From NCBI RefSeq assembly GCF_012910905.1, contig NZ_WTVN01000002.1:228328-292327 (forward strand): a stretch of DNA of 64,000 nt, read 5' to 3'. This document shows, piece by piece, positions 1 to 8,865 of this stretch. The first letter of the stretch is position 1; every line of letters starts with the position of its first letter. Under the pieces are notes generated by a model. The model was not told the DNA's origin and ran no database searches. It worked only from the letters and a program-made list of their open reading frames with translations. A program made the position numbers and the translations under genes. The stretch is from Aromatoleum toluvorans. Its GTDB lineage: Bacteria; Pseudomonadota; Gammaproteobacteria; Burkholderiales; Rhodocyclaceae.

Positions 1-41
1 AAAAAATGTTTGATAGTCATGAATTAGTGTCTAACGGTGAT

Positions 42-65
42 CGCAGTCATTAAATAATGACTGCG
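42..65. repeat. Perfect 11-bp inverted repeat near the left edge
   Basis: The arms CGCAGTCATTA (42-52) and TAATGACTGCG (55-65) are exact reverse complements around a 2-nt centre. The inner pair GCAGTCAT/ATGACTGC recurs at 13494-13527 on the other side of the defence genes. It could be a recombination or end sequence of the island, a protein-binding site, or part of a terminator for a gene outside the window; the sequence alone does not decide. Confidence 0.6.
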
Positions 66-304
66 CTAGGTGTATGATCGCCAGCAGTTCGAGTTGAGAT
101 GTACAAATATACAGCTAGATGGTCGGCCGCACCATGAAATGAGGCGAGTCGAGTTTTAACCGGGGCCGTCGATTCCGAGTTTTCCAAGCGCAACGGGATC
201 GGACCGAAGGGCGCGGCTGCGTTGGAATCGGTGTACTAGGTTGGTTTGCCGCCGGCCCGCCGGAGTAGATGCAGCCGCGACGAAAGTTGCTCACGGGCTC
301 CGCT

Positions 305-525
305 CCGTGGTCCGCTAGTCCAAGCTCATCGTCCACCAGTACAAGATGTGCTCGGCAATCTTCACGCCAACGCTCGTCATCATCGTCGATTGCGATCCAT
401 GACCTGAGTCTGTGACGAGCAGCGTACTGCAGTACCTGCTCGCAGTGGCTCCTCGCGATCCACGCCTGCTGGTCCATTCGGCTGTGCCAGGTCGCGCCCA
501 CAACGCGCGCCGCGACATCGTGTGG
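305..525 (-). pseudogene. Remnant of a HAD-like protein gene (C-terminal part only)
   Basis: Read from 525 downward on the minus strand, this encodes segments typical of the C-terminal half of small bacterial HAD-like proteins (HAD domain of the Swiss Army Knife RNA-repair type): AARVVGATWHSR, then a helix ending RHRLRSWIAIDDD, then AHLVLVDDELGLADHG. The N-terminal half with the nucleophile aspartate motif (DxDG) is missing. An in-frame TGA at 526-528 closes the frame just upstream, and the DNA beyond is now the promoter region of the plus-strand operon at 683. The open frame continues to 115, but nothing family-like is visible past about 305. I infer a decayed gene cut when the island was assembled; function is presumably lost. 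The assignment rests on remembered family motifs, not on a search. Confidence 0.45.
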
Positions 526-606
526 TCAACGCGGAATCCCGCTTTGAATCGCCCTGTCCGCGCCAGGCCGATCTGTCAGGGGAGCGATCAATGACTTTAG
601 CAAGTG

Positions 607-663
607 TTGAAAGTTGCTTTTACATTTTACAAATTAGCGCGACATTGTAAAATGTAAAAGCAA
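607..663 (+). promoter_or_regulatory. Putative promoter and operator of the pPIWI-RE operon
   Basis: A perfect 19-bp inverted repeat has arms at 614-632 and 645-663 with a 12-nt spacer. Each arm contains two tandem heptamers: TTTTACA TTTTACA at 618-631 and TGTAAAA TGTAAAA at 646-659. A weak -35-like TTGAAA (607-612) sits at the left edge and an ACAAAT-like -10 near 629-634, so a protein bound here would cover the promoter. The right arm ends 19 nt before the ATG at 683. In RNA the arms could also form a hairpin close to the ribosome-binding site (GGGGG at 674-678). The repeat is directly visible; the promoter elements and repressor role are inferred. Confidence 0.55.
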
Positions 664-682
664 ATGTAACGCCGGGGGTACG

Positions 683-1984
683 ATGTTCGCAGTGAGGCTG
701 CAACAGCTAGTCGGTGGTGCGATCCGAGGATGGAAGATCCGGGCTGCGGCGTTCCTAGGGATCACGCGACCCACCCTCGACCGGTATCTGCGATACGAAG
801 CGGAAGGTCGCTTATCGGCCATTCCTGAGGCCATTCTCGCCAAGGTCGGCATCCATGCCGACGGGGAGGCTGCGACGGCGCCCCCGCGGCACGAAGCCGG
901 CGGATCGCCTTACGACATGGTCAATCTCCTTGCGGCCGGTCTTTGCCGACTTCAAGAGCACGTTGATCAACACGGGCATATTCAGGCGCCGTACCCCGAG
1001 GCGCTTCTCCGGGGCTTCAATCTTGCGGCCGCCCTGAACATCGAGCGGGGCACGTCCTATCCGGTCGATCTGGCGTCGCTCGTCCGTAATGCCATGAGCC
1101 CGATCTTTGAGTGGTGTCCGGAATATGGCGATGGTCAAGAGAGCGAGAGCTTCTTCGCCTCCCTCTTGATAGAGGCAGGAGCAGTGACCCCCGACTGCAT
1201 CTCCATGGCGGGACTCGCTGAAGCCGACGCGGAGGAGATGTTCTACCAGCGGCTGATCGCGGCGTGCTCTGAGATCGACGAGGCCCACGGTCAGGCGTTC
1301 TACAGCGAATGGCGCCGTGCTGTCATTGAAAATCCGGTTGCGGAGTCTCATGCGGTCTTTCTCGTTCGGTACGAGACCTTGCGGGCGTGGACCTCGATGA
1401 CCAGGCAACTCGTGGATTTTTTCTATGAGCGCATCCCGGAGATCCATGCCGAGGATGGAAAGATTGCGTTGTGTCCGCTTAGTGGTACCCGCCTTAGAAA
1501 AAACAGGAATCGGTGGGCGACAGAAATGCGCGACCCTGCGGCGGAGAAGATGCTTCGGGAGAGGGGCCCGAGGTACATCGATCACACGCCCGCGACCCTC
1601 GAACTGAAGCGACCCGTGAGGGTATTCTGGGCGCTGCCGGGGTGGCATGAACTACGGCTTCACGAGGCCGTAATGGAACGCGGTTGGAAGTCGCTCCTTT
1701 GGCCCGAGTTCGACAAGTATGATCTCTTGGTGTCGCGGCCGGGGAAAACGCGATTCGCCATTGATGTGAAGGACCACCTTTCGCCACTTTCGCTGGCGAG
1801 ATCCTTGGGGAATGTCGAGCGGCGCCGAAGACAAAAGCGCGTTCTTGTGATTCCAGATTATCTCCGTGAACGACTTCCGCTCTACAAGACGGTCTTCCGT
1901 CGTGCCAGGCGTTCGGCGTTGATGGAGCCGGAAGTCATCATGACGGTCTCCGAGTTCCTTGATGTGCTCGAGGGGCAAGAATGA
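683..1984 (+). CDS. pPIWI-RE module restriction-endonuclease-fold protein
   Basis: 433 aa. This is the first gene of a three-gene operon matching the pPIWI-RE module described by Burroughs, Iyer and Aravind, in which an REase-fold protein and a DinG-like helicase accompany a PIWI-family protein. Residues about 20-37 (AAAFLGITRPTLDRYLR) look like a helix-turn-helix. The C-terminal third holds a PD-(D/E)xK-like core: ELRLHEAVMERGW, then D347 (FDKYDLL) and D361-V-K363 (FAIDVKD). The D-V-K version of the ExK motif is compatible with a metal-dependent nuclease. The stop overlaps the next start (ATGA, 1981-1984), so translation is coupled. The likely role is DNA cleavage in defence against plasmids or phage; this is inferred from family and context. 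The start is the first ATG, after a GGGGG Shine-Dalgarno-like run. Confidence 0.8.
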   Translation: MFAVRLQQLVGGAIRGWKIRAAAFLGITRPTLDRYLRYEAEGRLSAIPEAILAKVGIHADGEAATAPPRHEAGGSPYDMVNLLAAGLCRLQEHVDQHGHIQAPYPEALLRGFNLAAALNIERGTSYPVDLASLVRNAMSPIFEWCPEYGDGQESESFFASLLIEAGAVTPDCISMAGLAEADAEEMFYQRLIAACSEIDEAHGQAFYSEWRRAVIENPVAESHAVFLVRYETLRAWTSMTRQLVDFFYERIPEIHAEDGKIALCPLSGTRLRKNRNRWATEMRDPAAEKMLRERGPRYIDHTPATLELKRPVRVFWALPGWHELRLHEAVMERGWKSLLWPEFDKYDLLVSRPGKTRFAIDVKDHLSPLSLARSLGNVERRRRQKRVLVIPDYLRERLPLYKTVFRRARRSALMEPEVIMTVSEFLDVLEGQE

Positions 1985-4900
1985 GAGATCTCGCGGAGTT
2001 TACCAGTCGATACGGAGATCTCGTGCTTACGGGCGCATCGGGCTTGAACCGGTTCGATCTGCGCGATGTGGCACTTGTGGACCTGTGCCTTCATTTTTCG
2101 CATCTGCATGCGCCGTCTGAGCCCGTTCACCTTCTTCCCTCCCTGCTCCAGGGGCACTTGACGACGTGGCTGCCCGAACAGGCGGCTCGGCGCCTCTTCA
2201 CGCTGCGGCAGTACGCGGGAAACTTCTGTAGCCGGTTGGCTTGGAGGAAGGCGCTTACCGCGCACGCTGAGGTGAGCAATCGTGCGGCGTATCGTGTGGT
2301 CGACGGTTTCACACGGCGAAGGGACGCGGTTTCACCTTCGGTCATTGCATTCCTGGATAGCATTCTCGACGCGCGCGCCGAATATTCGGCGCGGGAATTG
2401 CGGCTCGCCGACGCGGGCCATGCGAAGGTCACGCTGACGAAGAACGCAGACGTTAGAACCGTCAGGATTCCCGATATCCCACTCACGCCGCCGCGTCGTG
2501 TTGAGCTGCCGAGGAGAAGCGTAAACCCGCCAGTATCCGTCAAGTGGACGACGCTCTTGGACGTTGCGCGACGGGTCGATGAACGGGAGTCCGCCCCCGG
2601 CTTCCCAGGCTGGATGCCCAAGCTGAATCTCTTCAAGCGCCTTGAAAAGGTGCGAGTCGAGAGTTTGGGGGGCGGCTTCTTCAGGGACGGCGCGATCACG
2701 CTGGACGGCACAAGCCATCTTGTTGGCATGTTGTCGAGCGGCAAGAGCACGCTGCTGCATGCGCTGTTGTTCGCCTTGATCAGCCCGGGCTACGAGAAGC
2801 GTGTGTTGATCCTGTCGCCGGACACCGCGTCCGCGTCACAGTTGGTCGCTCGCCTGCATGCTCATGGATTTTCCGAGGCAACGGTGATCAGCTCGCCAAG
2901 GAACAGAGACGAGCATCTCAGCATGGCGCACTGGAACGCCCGCGGCTACCCATCTGATTCGACCCTCGAGGCAACCGCGGCACTGACCAGCAGCCTTGGT
3001 GTCGCTTGTCCGCTGGAAGGTTTCCAGCCTCTTCCTCAGTTGGCAAACGATCCGGCGGCTCCGGGTGTGCTTAAGCTTTCTGAGAAACCGTGCCACCGGC
3101 TAAAGCAGGGTGGGCGCAGCGGTCACGAAGGCGACCGAACATGTCCGCTGATCACCTCATGTCCCGTGCACGATCAACAGAGCCGTCTAGGAACGGCGAA
3201 CGTCATAGCGATGACCGCCCCGGCATTGCTGCATATGACCGTGGACAAGGCCTTCGTGGCCGAGGAGATGTCGTTTCCGGAGTTGTTCCAGTTTCTCGCT
3301 GACGTGGTCTTGATCGATGAAGCCGACAGCGTGCAGACGCATTTTGACGAGGAGTGTACGCAGGAGAAGGATCTGCTCTCGACCAACGAGTCGGCATTCA
3401 TGATCTCAAGCGTTCGGGCGGTCGTGAAGGCCATTGGTGATCGGACAGGAAGTCAGTACCAGTCGTCCGCTAACGTGAGGTGGATTCGTGAGCTGAACCG
3501 GCTGCAGGACAGTATCTCGGCGATCTATCACTTGCTGTTGAGGCATGGCGATGCACTGCGCTGGATCACCGAAAGGAAGACATTTACAACCGCGAGCATC
3601 TTTGCCGATCTCTTGCCAAAGAATCCATTTCCCTTGGAGGAAGACGAGGTTCGACCGGAAGAGCGAGCCGGCAAGCTGGAGCAGATCGCGATCATGGCCG
3701 GGATGCTTTACGGAAAGTCGGCCACGGGAGACGAAGAGGATCAGGAAGCCGTCGGTACTGACTCCGCCAATCTCAACGATGAAATGCGTGAAGCCTACCG
3801 TTTCTTGAAGCCGATACAGGCCGATGTAATCGACGCGGTCGTCGATCAGCAGGAGGGCGAGACGATTGACCGGATTGCGGAGGCGATCGACACGGGGGTC
3901 CTCCGGATGTTCTCGTGGCGGTCCGCTCAGCCCACGATGCGCAGGCGTGGCCGCTCGCCCGACGATCGATTCGGGAGGCCGGAAGTGCCAACCGACGCGC
4001 GGAACCGAGCTCTAGCAGTCTTGCTGGCGATGCTGACGAACGTGTGTCTTTCGAGTTTCGCGTACCTGGTTCGTAACCAAGCCGCGGTTGAGGATGAATT
4101 CGGCTTGTTGAAGGAGGATGCGTTTCGAGAGGCCAGGAGAATCCTGCGCCACTATGGCAATCTCATTCCTCGGCCCATGTTCGGGAGCGTCTTTGGGCTC
4201 ATGTTCCATCAAGCGGGCGATTCGGCGCAAGGTGGAACGCTCAAGCTGGTCAACCACCTTGGCGTAGGTCGATACCTGTTGACGAATCTCCACGGTCTGC
4301 TGGCATACGAAGGTCAAGCCGGGCCGCATGTCCTCCTGATGTCCGGGACAAGTTGGGCGGGCGGAAACTCGCCCACCGCTTCGCCCACATTCGATGTCCA
4401 GTGGCCTGTGACCGCCATCCTCAGGCAGCCGGACGAGGAACTGGAGGCGTTGTCGCACAGCCGATACGAGTTCGTTTCCCTTGGACATGAGCCCATCAGC
4501 ATTTCGGGCGCTGCGCCGGATACCCGGAGGGCGCGGTTGCGCCAAGTGGCTAACCTGCTGGGCAGGCCGGCTCCCACCGGGACGATTCTGCAAAACAAAT
4601 GGCAGGACTTGGAAGAGCTTTGGGCAGGGCAGGGACTACGATCAGCTGACCGTCGGCGTGCCCTGCTTGTCACAAACAACTACCCGGATGCGAAGCTTGT
4701 AGCGAACGAACTCGCAAGGGCCTGCGGACAGTCGCATTCGGTGTACTGCCTGGTGAGTGACCAACTTGCGCGGACTGGCGAGTTCGAACGGGAGGCCGCA
4801 CGGTCCGGGGACGAATTCCATCGGGGGGTGAACCTTCTGCCGCGATCGAGGGTAGAGGACTTCGGACGATCACCCGAAGGGTCGGTCCTGGTCGCTCCGC

Positions 4901-5478
4901 TCGGACCGATCTCAAGAGGACACAACATCGTTACTCCCTCGGGGCAGGCGGCGTTGAGCACAATCTACTTCCTCCATCGTCCGCACCCACGGCCGGATGA
5001 CCATTCCACGGTCGTCGGCATGCTAAACCGCGCGGCGATGGACCTGCAGTTGAAGCGGGATCGGCCGGCTAAGGAACCCGTATCCTTGTCGGACCTTGCC
5101 AGATGGTTCATCTCCCGCGGCCATCGCGCATTGAACGACGGGTTCGCGCTGCGCGTGTCCTACCAGGTAATGTCGCCGGAGGCACGGGCGCAATTCGCTT
5201 GGGACCTCATCACCTCTCTCTGGCAGACGATCGGGCGAGGAATACGGGGTGGCGTCCCCGTCTACGTTGGATTCATCGATCAGAAGTTCGCGCCGGGTCG
5301 GTACCAAGACCCGCCGAAGGCCGATACGGACAGTTCCAGCTGTCTCAAACAATGCCAGGAAACCCTGCGGTTGGCGATCGAGGACAGCGCCGATCGCGTC
5401 ATTGCCGAACGGCTTTACAGCCCCTTTCTTGAAGCACTCGACCAACTATTTTGCGAACAAGTGAGAGGAAAAGTATGA
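1981..5478 (+). CDS. pPIWI-RE-associated DinG/XPD-like superfamily 2 helicase
   Basis: 1165 aa. Walker A is G249-MLSSGK255-ST and Walker B is the DEAD-type box D446-E447-A448-D449 (VVLIDEADS). Motif VI near the C-terminus is Q1082-TIGR1086-GIR1089. Between Walker A and B lie four cysteines, C343, C371, C388 and C394, the place where XPD/DinG helicases carry their 4Fe-4S cluster, so an Fe-S 5'-3' DNA helicase is likely. The N-terminal 230 residues show no motif I recognise and probably match the domain specific to pPIWI-RE helicases. It sits between the REase-like and the PIWI-like genes with ATGA overlaps at both ends, so all three should be made in fixed ratio. It probably unwinds target DNA or R-loops for the PIWI protein (inference). 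Confidence 0.85.
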   Translation: MRDLAEFTSRYGDLVLTGASGLNRFDLRDVALVDLCLHFSHLHAPSEPVHLLPSLLQGHLTTWLPEQAARRLFTLRQYAGNFCSRLAWRKALTAHAEVSNRAAYRVVDGFTRRRDAVSPSVIAFLDSILDARAEYSARELRLADAGHAKVTLTKNADVRTVRIPDIPLTPPRRVELPRRSVNPPVSVKWTTLLDVARRVDERESAPGFPGWMPKLNLFKRLEKVRVESLGGGFFRDGAITLDGTSHLVGMLSSGKSTLLHALLFALISPGYEKRVLILSPDTASASQLVARLHAHGFSEATVISSPRNRDEHLSMAHWNARGYPSDSTLEATAALTSSLGVACPLEGFQPLPQLANDPAAPGVLKLSEKPCHRLKQGGRSGHEGDRTCPLITSCPVHDQQSRLGTANVIAMTAPALLHMTVDKAFVAEEMSFPELFQFLADVVLIDEADSVQTHFDEECTQEKDLLSTNESAFMISSVRAVVKAIGDRTGSQYQSSANVRWIRELNRLQDSISAIYHLLLRHGDALRWITERKTFTTASIFADLLPKNPFPLEEDEVRPEERAGKLEQIAIMAGMLYGKSATGDEEDQEAVGTDSANLNDEMREAYRFLKPIQADVIDAVVDQQEGETIDRIAEAIDTGVLRMFSWRSAQPTMRRRGRSPDDRFGRPEVPTDARNRALAVLLAMLTNVCLSSFAYLVRNQAAVEDEFGLLKEDAFREARRILRHYGNLIPRPMFGSVFGLMFHQAGDSAQGGTLKLVNHLGVGRYLLTNLHGLLAYEGQAGPHVLLMSGTSWAGGNSPTASPTFDVQWPVTAILRQPDEELEALSHSRYEFVSLGHEPISISGAAPDTRRARLRQVANLLGRPAPTGTILQNKWQDLEELWAGQGLRSADRRRALLVTNNYPDAKLVANELARACGQSHSVYCLVSDQLARTGEFEREAARSGDEFHRGVNLLPRSRVEDFGRSPEGSVLVAPLGPISRGHNIVTPSGQAALSTIYFLHRPHPRPDDHSTVVGMLNRAAMDLQLKRDRPAKEPVSLSDLARWFISRGHRALNDGFALRVSYQVMSPEARAQFAWDLITSLWQTIGRGIRGGVPVYVGFIDQKFAPGRYQDPPKADTDSSSCLKQCQETLRLAIEDSADRVIAERLYSPFLEALDQLFCEQVRGKV

Positions 5479-8114
5479 CGGCTGCGATCCACCCTTACCT
5501 CTACGAGATTGATGCAGGGATCCTTCTGGACCGACGGATCGTTCGCTATTCACTGCCGTTGGGGATCTATGGAGCGATCAAGGAGGCGCAGGGTGTCGAA
5601 GTTGACCGCAATGCAAATATTGCCGGTCTATCGGCTGTGCTGGGCTGGGCGGCTCCAAGTGTCGATCTGGTTGGCATTGAAGCGGAGTCGTACGGCGAGC
5701 CGACTTCGATCACACTGATCGCCATCGACCCGGCCAGTTCCGTCGACGAGATTAGGCGGGAGATCGAGGTGGCCGTGGCCATATGGCTCGGTATCGTTCT
5801 ACCAGACAAGTCCTCCGCAATTATCGCGATGCTTCAGGACGGGCGGAGCTTGAGAGGTAAGCCATGCAAAGAAGTGACGATCGATCCGCGTGTCACGTGG
5901 AATGGCGCGTGCCCTGTTCCCAAGGACCCCGCTCTATTCAACCTTATCACGCTTGCGGCAGCGCGGGCGCTTGAAGGGAAGGCGGTAAACGAAGGAACCT
6001 GCAACGAGGGCGTCCTTGTGTCGTCCGGCCCCCAACGCAGCCTCTACTCCGGCAAGACGTTGCTTCGATATGAGCCCTCCCGCGTCGAGCGGAAATCGGG
6101 GCCAGGATGGTGGACCGAGCTGTTTAGCGTTGCGGCGGTGTCCACGCCCGAGAGCGACAAGTTACGCGTTTCCGTGAACGTGGGAATTCGGAACTTCGGT
6201 TCCGTTCACGCTGCACGCCTGAGCTGGACGCGCGCAAGAAGTATGGACGTGTTCCTTCCGGTGGATCCCGCCTTGAACACAGGCGCCGGCCGCATGCGAT
6301 GCGTGGACCTTGCCACCACGCGACAGGATTGGCGGAATGCGTCCGAAGGCAAGAATGGAAACGACAGCGCCGACAGGCGAGTGCTGAAGGCGATACTTGG
6401 CATGTCTGGCATCCCGTTCGACGAGGCGGAGTTGGGCATGAGCAGCATTATTGGTGATCGCGTTGGTCTCTATCCGAGATTCGGGACTGTCCATGGAGAT
6501 CAATGGGCGCCAGGTGGGACGGGCTTACCAAGTCCCGAGAGGGCGGCGTACCTGGACAATCTGGATCGCCATCTTGGAGCGGCGGGATTTCATCGAGTTG
6601 ACATGGAGCGCGTCACCCGGAAAGGGCCTCGCACAAGGGCCGTGGTGGGAATTGGCGGGACGCCAGCCGAGCTCCGTGCTGCATTGGGACGCTCGGCACA
6701 TTCTCTGGATAAGAGCGGTGAAAGTCACTTGGTCCTGCTCAAGGCCAGAGAGAGCGGAACAGACCTGGTCTCGCAGGCGGTTTGCAAGACGATAGGCAAT
6801 CCCGACGAGGTGATTGGAAACCGGTGGCACTATTCCGAAGGGCCATCGTTGGTCATCGACACCATCCCAGCTGGATCTCTCGCGGAGATGGTCGATGACA
6901 TTGATCGGACTCGACTCGCGGGGCTAGCCAAGGAAAAGCGGTGGAAAGTCGAGAAGTATTTGCTCGATGCGCGCGACAAGCAGGCACGTCAAGCGATGAG
7001 GGAATATCTTGATTCCCAGCAGCCAGTACCTGTCGGGCCTTGGATGGCCTTGCTTGAGATGAACAAGGCGTTGAGGGAGCGATCGGCTCGCGATCCTTAC
7101 CTGCTCACGTACCAAGTGATCTCCGAAAGACAGGGTGTTGCACAGGTGCGGCTTTTCGATCCGGATGACGATCGCGCTGATGTGGGCACGGATCAAGAAG
7201 ACGCCGAGGAGGACCCGGACCAACTCGCCTATCAAAATGCGTTCCTCGACCTCCTTCGCGCCTACGGCGTTTGTCCTGTGGAGCGACAGGATGTCCGCCT
7301 TGCGGCGTGGTGGATGATCGACGTACATGGACGCCAGGAGTATCAGGCGGGGGAGCGAGGAGGGCTTGCCACACCGGTATACGTGGAGTGTCACGGCGGG
7401 ACGATCTCGGTGTGTCTACTCGGCCCCGACGAGTCGGTGCATCGTTGCTCGTATCCCGAGGCGATCCGGCGGATCTCCATGAGAGAGGTGCTCAATCTGA
7501 GAACCGCAAAGAAGATGGAGCGAACAGCAAGAGTCGGGCAGTTCTTCGCCCAAGCGACGCCACGGGATCGATACCCCACCGTCTTGTTTGTCGAGGCGAC
7601 GAATATCCGGCAGTCTGTCCCGGGCCTGCAAAACAGTTTGAACTTTCAGTTCGACGCCTTGCGACTCGGCGCTGTTGGCGGTGCGGCGCCGATCAGAGAG
7701 ATTTCGCCGGAGGACAACATCGCGATCGTGCGGATCACCGACGAGGCGGCCAAGGCGCCGTGCTACTGGGTAGAAGGAAACGTTCAGGGCACTACGGCTG
7801 GTGTTTTCAAGGAACCGACCTCGGAGCGAACGTACTGGGTGAGCCGAGGGTTGCCAACCCCCCTTCAGCGAAGCCTGGCAACGGTGAGTGCAAACAAGAA
7901 GTCGCGACACGAGTCAGGGGCGGGGCAACTCAAACACCGACGTTTCCCGTCCTTGAGCGAGGTATCGGTAATGGTCAAAGGGAAAAACGACGACGCACTG
8001 GGCTTAGTGCTGCTGACACGGCAAATGATGCAATGCCACATTGCGACTGACGAGAGGACCATACTTCCCTTCCCGTTGCATGAAGCCGGCTTACTTGCCG
8101 GAGCGGTCCGATAA
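5475..8114 (+). CDS. pPIWI-RE family Argonaute-like protein
   Basis: 879 aa from the ATG at 5475, which overlaps the upstream stop as ATGA and follows AGAGGA (5464-5469); an in-frame ATG at 5451 would add eight residues but has a poorer site. Architecture by resemblance to the family: an N-terminal pPIWI-RE-specific region (about 1-330), a MID-like middle region, and a C-terminal RNase H-fold PIWI region (about 570-870). In the latter, VLFVEATNIR (703-712) corresponds to the strand that normally carries the first catalytic acidic residue, here E707 followed by R712. Residues 560-580 form an acidic linker rich in D and E. Family proteins are predicted to use nucleic-acid guides to recognise invader DNA or RNA-DNA hybrids. 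With the REase-like and Fe-S helicase genes this makes a complete module. The domain limits are approximate. Confidence 0.85.
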   Translation: MTAAIHPYLYEIDAGILLDRRIVRYSLPLGIYGAIKEAQGVEVDRNANIAGLSAVLGWAAPSVDLVGIEAESYGEPTSITLIAIDPASSVDEIRREIEVAVAIWLGIVLPDKSSAIIAMLQDGRSLRGKPCKEVTIDPRVTWNGACPVPKDPALFNLITLAAARALEGKAVNEGTCNEGVLVSSGPQRSLYSGKTLLRYEPSRVERKSGPGWWTELFSVAAVSTPESDKLRVSVNVGIRNFGSVHAARLSWTRARSMDVFLPVDPALNTGAGRMRCVDLATTRQDWRNASEGKNGNDSADRRVLKAILGMSGIPFDEAELGMSSIIGDRVGLYPRFGTVHGDQWAPGGTGLPSPERAAYLDNLDRHLGAAGFHRVDMERVTRKGPRTRAVVGIGGTPAELRAALGRSAHSLDKSGESHLVLLKARESGTDLVSQAVCKTIGNPDEVIGNRWHYSEGPSLVIDTIPAGSLAEMVDDIDRTRLAGLAKEKRWKVEKYLLDARDKQARQAMREYLDSQQPVPVGPWMALLEMNKALRERSARDPYLLTYQVISERQGVAQVRLFDPDDDRADVGTDQEDAEEDPDQLAYQNAFLDLLRAYGVCPVERQDVRLAAWWMIDVHGRQEYQAGERGGLATPVYVECHGGTISVCLLGPDESVHRCSYPEAIRRISMREVLNLRTAKKMERTARVGQFFAQATPRDRYPTVLFVEATNIRQSVPGLQNSLNFQFDALRLGAVGGAAPIREISPEDNIAIVRITDEAAKAPCYWVEGNVQGTTAGVFKEPTSERTYWVSRGLPTPLQRSLATVSANKKSRHESGAGQLKHRRFPSLSEVSVMVKGKNDDALGLVLLTRQMMQCHIATDERTILPFPLHEAGLLAGAVR

Positions 8115-8573
8115 CGGTAGCGATTGGGGCGAGCAGATCACACTCGGAACTTCATGGGGGGATGAGAACGAGGATTATCTGTAAGGCGGCTGGGCAACTC
8201 GCCCCAGCAGGCGGCTGGTCAGGAATGGATCAGCGGTAGGGGGCCGATGGCTGCCAGCGATGTGGCGACAACTCGCCGATGCGGCTGGTCGGCGTCGCCG
8301 GCGCTCCCGATCTTCCGCCTCTCGGCCCTATGTGTATCTAACATAAGGCCGACGATACGTCATCGCTCCGCTCATACGCACATGTCCGGCGGTCGGTGCG
8401 GATGTTCCACTTGTATTTGAATCGTGGGAACCGATTGCATGCTTAGAACGGCCAATACCTTAGGGGTGCCGTTCTTGCCCCGACTCACCCAACTCATACC
8501 GTGGGGATAGTCCAGACGCTGTCGGGAGATTGGCGCATGCTGCTGGCGTCCCACATGTTGTCCGTGATGCCTA
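8115..8573. other. Gene-free spacer between the pPIWI-RE and minus-strand defence genes
   Basis: 459 bp between convergent transcription units. I see no convincing gene on either strand; the open frames here lack a ribosome-binding site and family-like composition. The words GGCGGCTGG or GCGGCTGGT occur three times (about 8185, 8210, 8281), probably GC-rich noise or decayed sequence. No clear terminator with a T-run is visible. Confidence 0.5.
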
Positions 8574-8855
8574 TCAGCGCGCTGCCCGTTTGGCTTCCAT
8601 CGCTTTGATCCGCAGATTCGAGGCATCGACAAAAGCCAGAGCGTCGTCCATGGCGGTGCAGGCCCGGACGGTTGTCTTCATCATCTGCTCAATCATCCTC
8701 TCCAGCATCTTCTCATCGTCGTTCGGACTGAACGACGCCGCCGCCCGGCGCAGGAACTCGCCCATCGACAGATTGGCATCCCGGGCCATTTTGGCAATCA
8801 TCGCCTTCTCCTGGGCGGTCACAAGGACCGCGATTGGTTCGGTAGCATTAGCCAT
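8574..8855 (-). CDS. Small ribbon-helix-helix-like protein, possible autoregulator
   Basis: 93 aa. The start ATG (8853-8855) follows a good Shine-Dalgarno (GGGAG, about 7 nt away). The N-terminus IAVLVTAQEKAMIAKMARD followed by NLSMGEFLRRAA is the beta-strand/helix/helix pattern of RHH (MobC/CopG-type) DNA-binding proteins. The C-terminal 45 residues are predicted helical (EKMLERMIEQMM...). It lies 176 nt downstream of the UvrD-like helicase gene on the same strand, so it may belong to that operon or be an independent unit. A palindrome overlaps its leader (8866-8882), which fits autoregulation. Alternatives are the antitoxin of a lost toxin or a plasmid-mobilisation relic. No target or partner can be read from the sequence. 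Confidence 0.6.
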   Translation of the reverse strand: MANATEPIAVLVTAQEKAMIAKMARDANLSMGEFLRRAAASFSPNDDEKMLERMIEQMMKTTVRACTAMDDALAFVDASNLRIKAMEAKRAAR

Positions 8856-8865
8856 TGATTACTCC

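Noticed and set aside
8185..8290. Three GGCGGCTGG-like words suggesting a direct-repeat array
   Set aside because: Irregular spacing and only nine bases; expected in GC-rich sequence.
8372..8632. 86-codon minus-strand frame between the pPIWI-RE and RHH genes
   Set aside because: No ribosome-binding site, overlaps the RHH gene end, no recognisable sequence.
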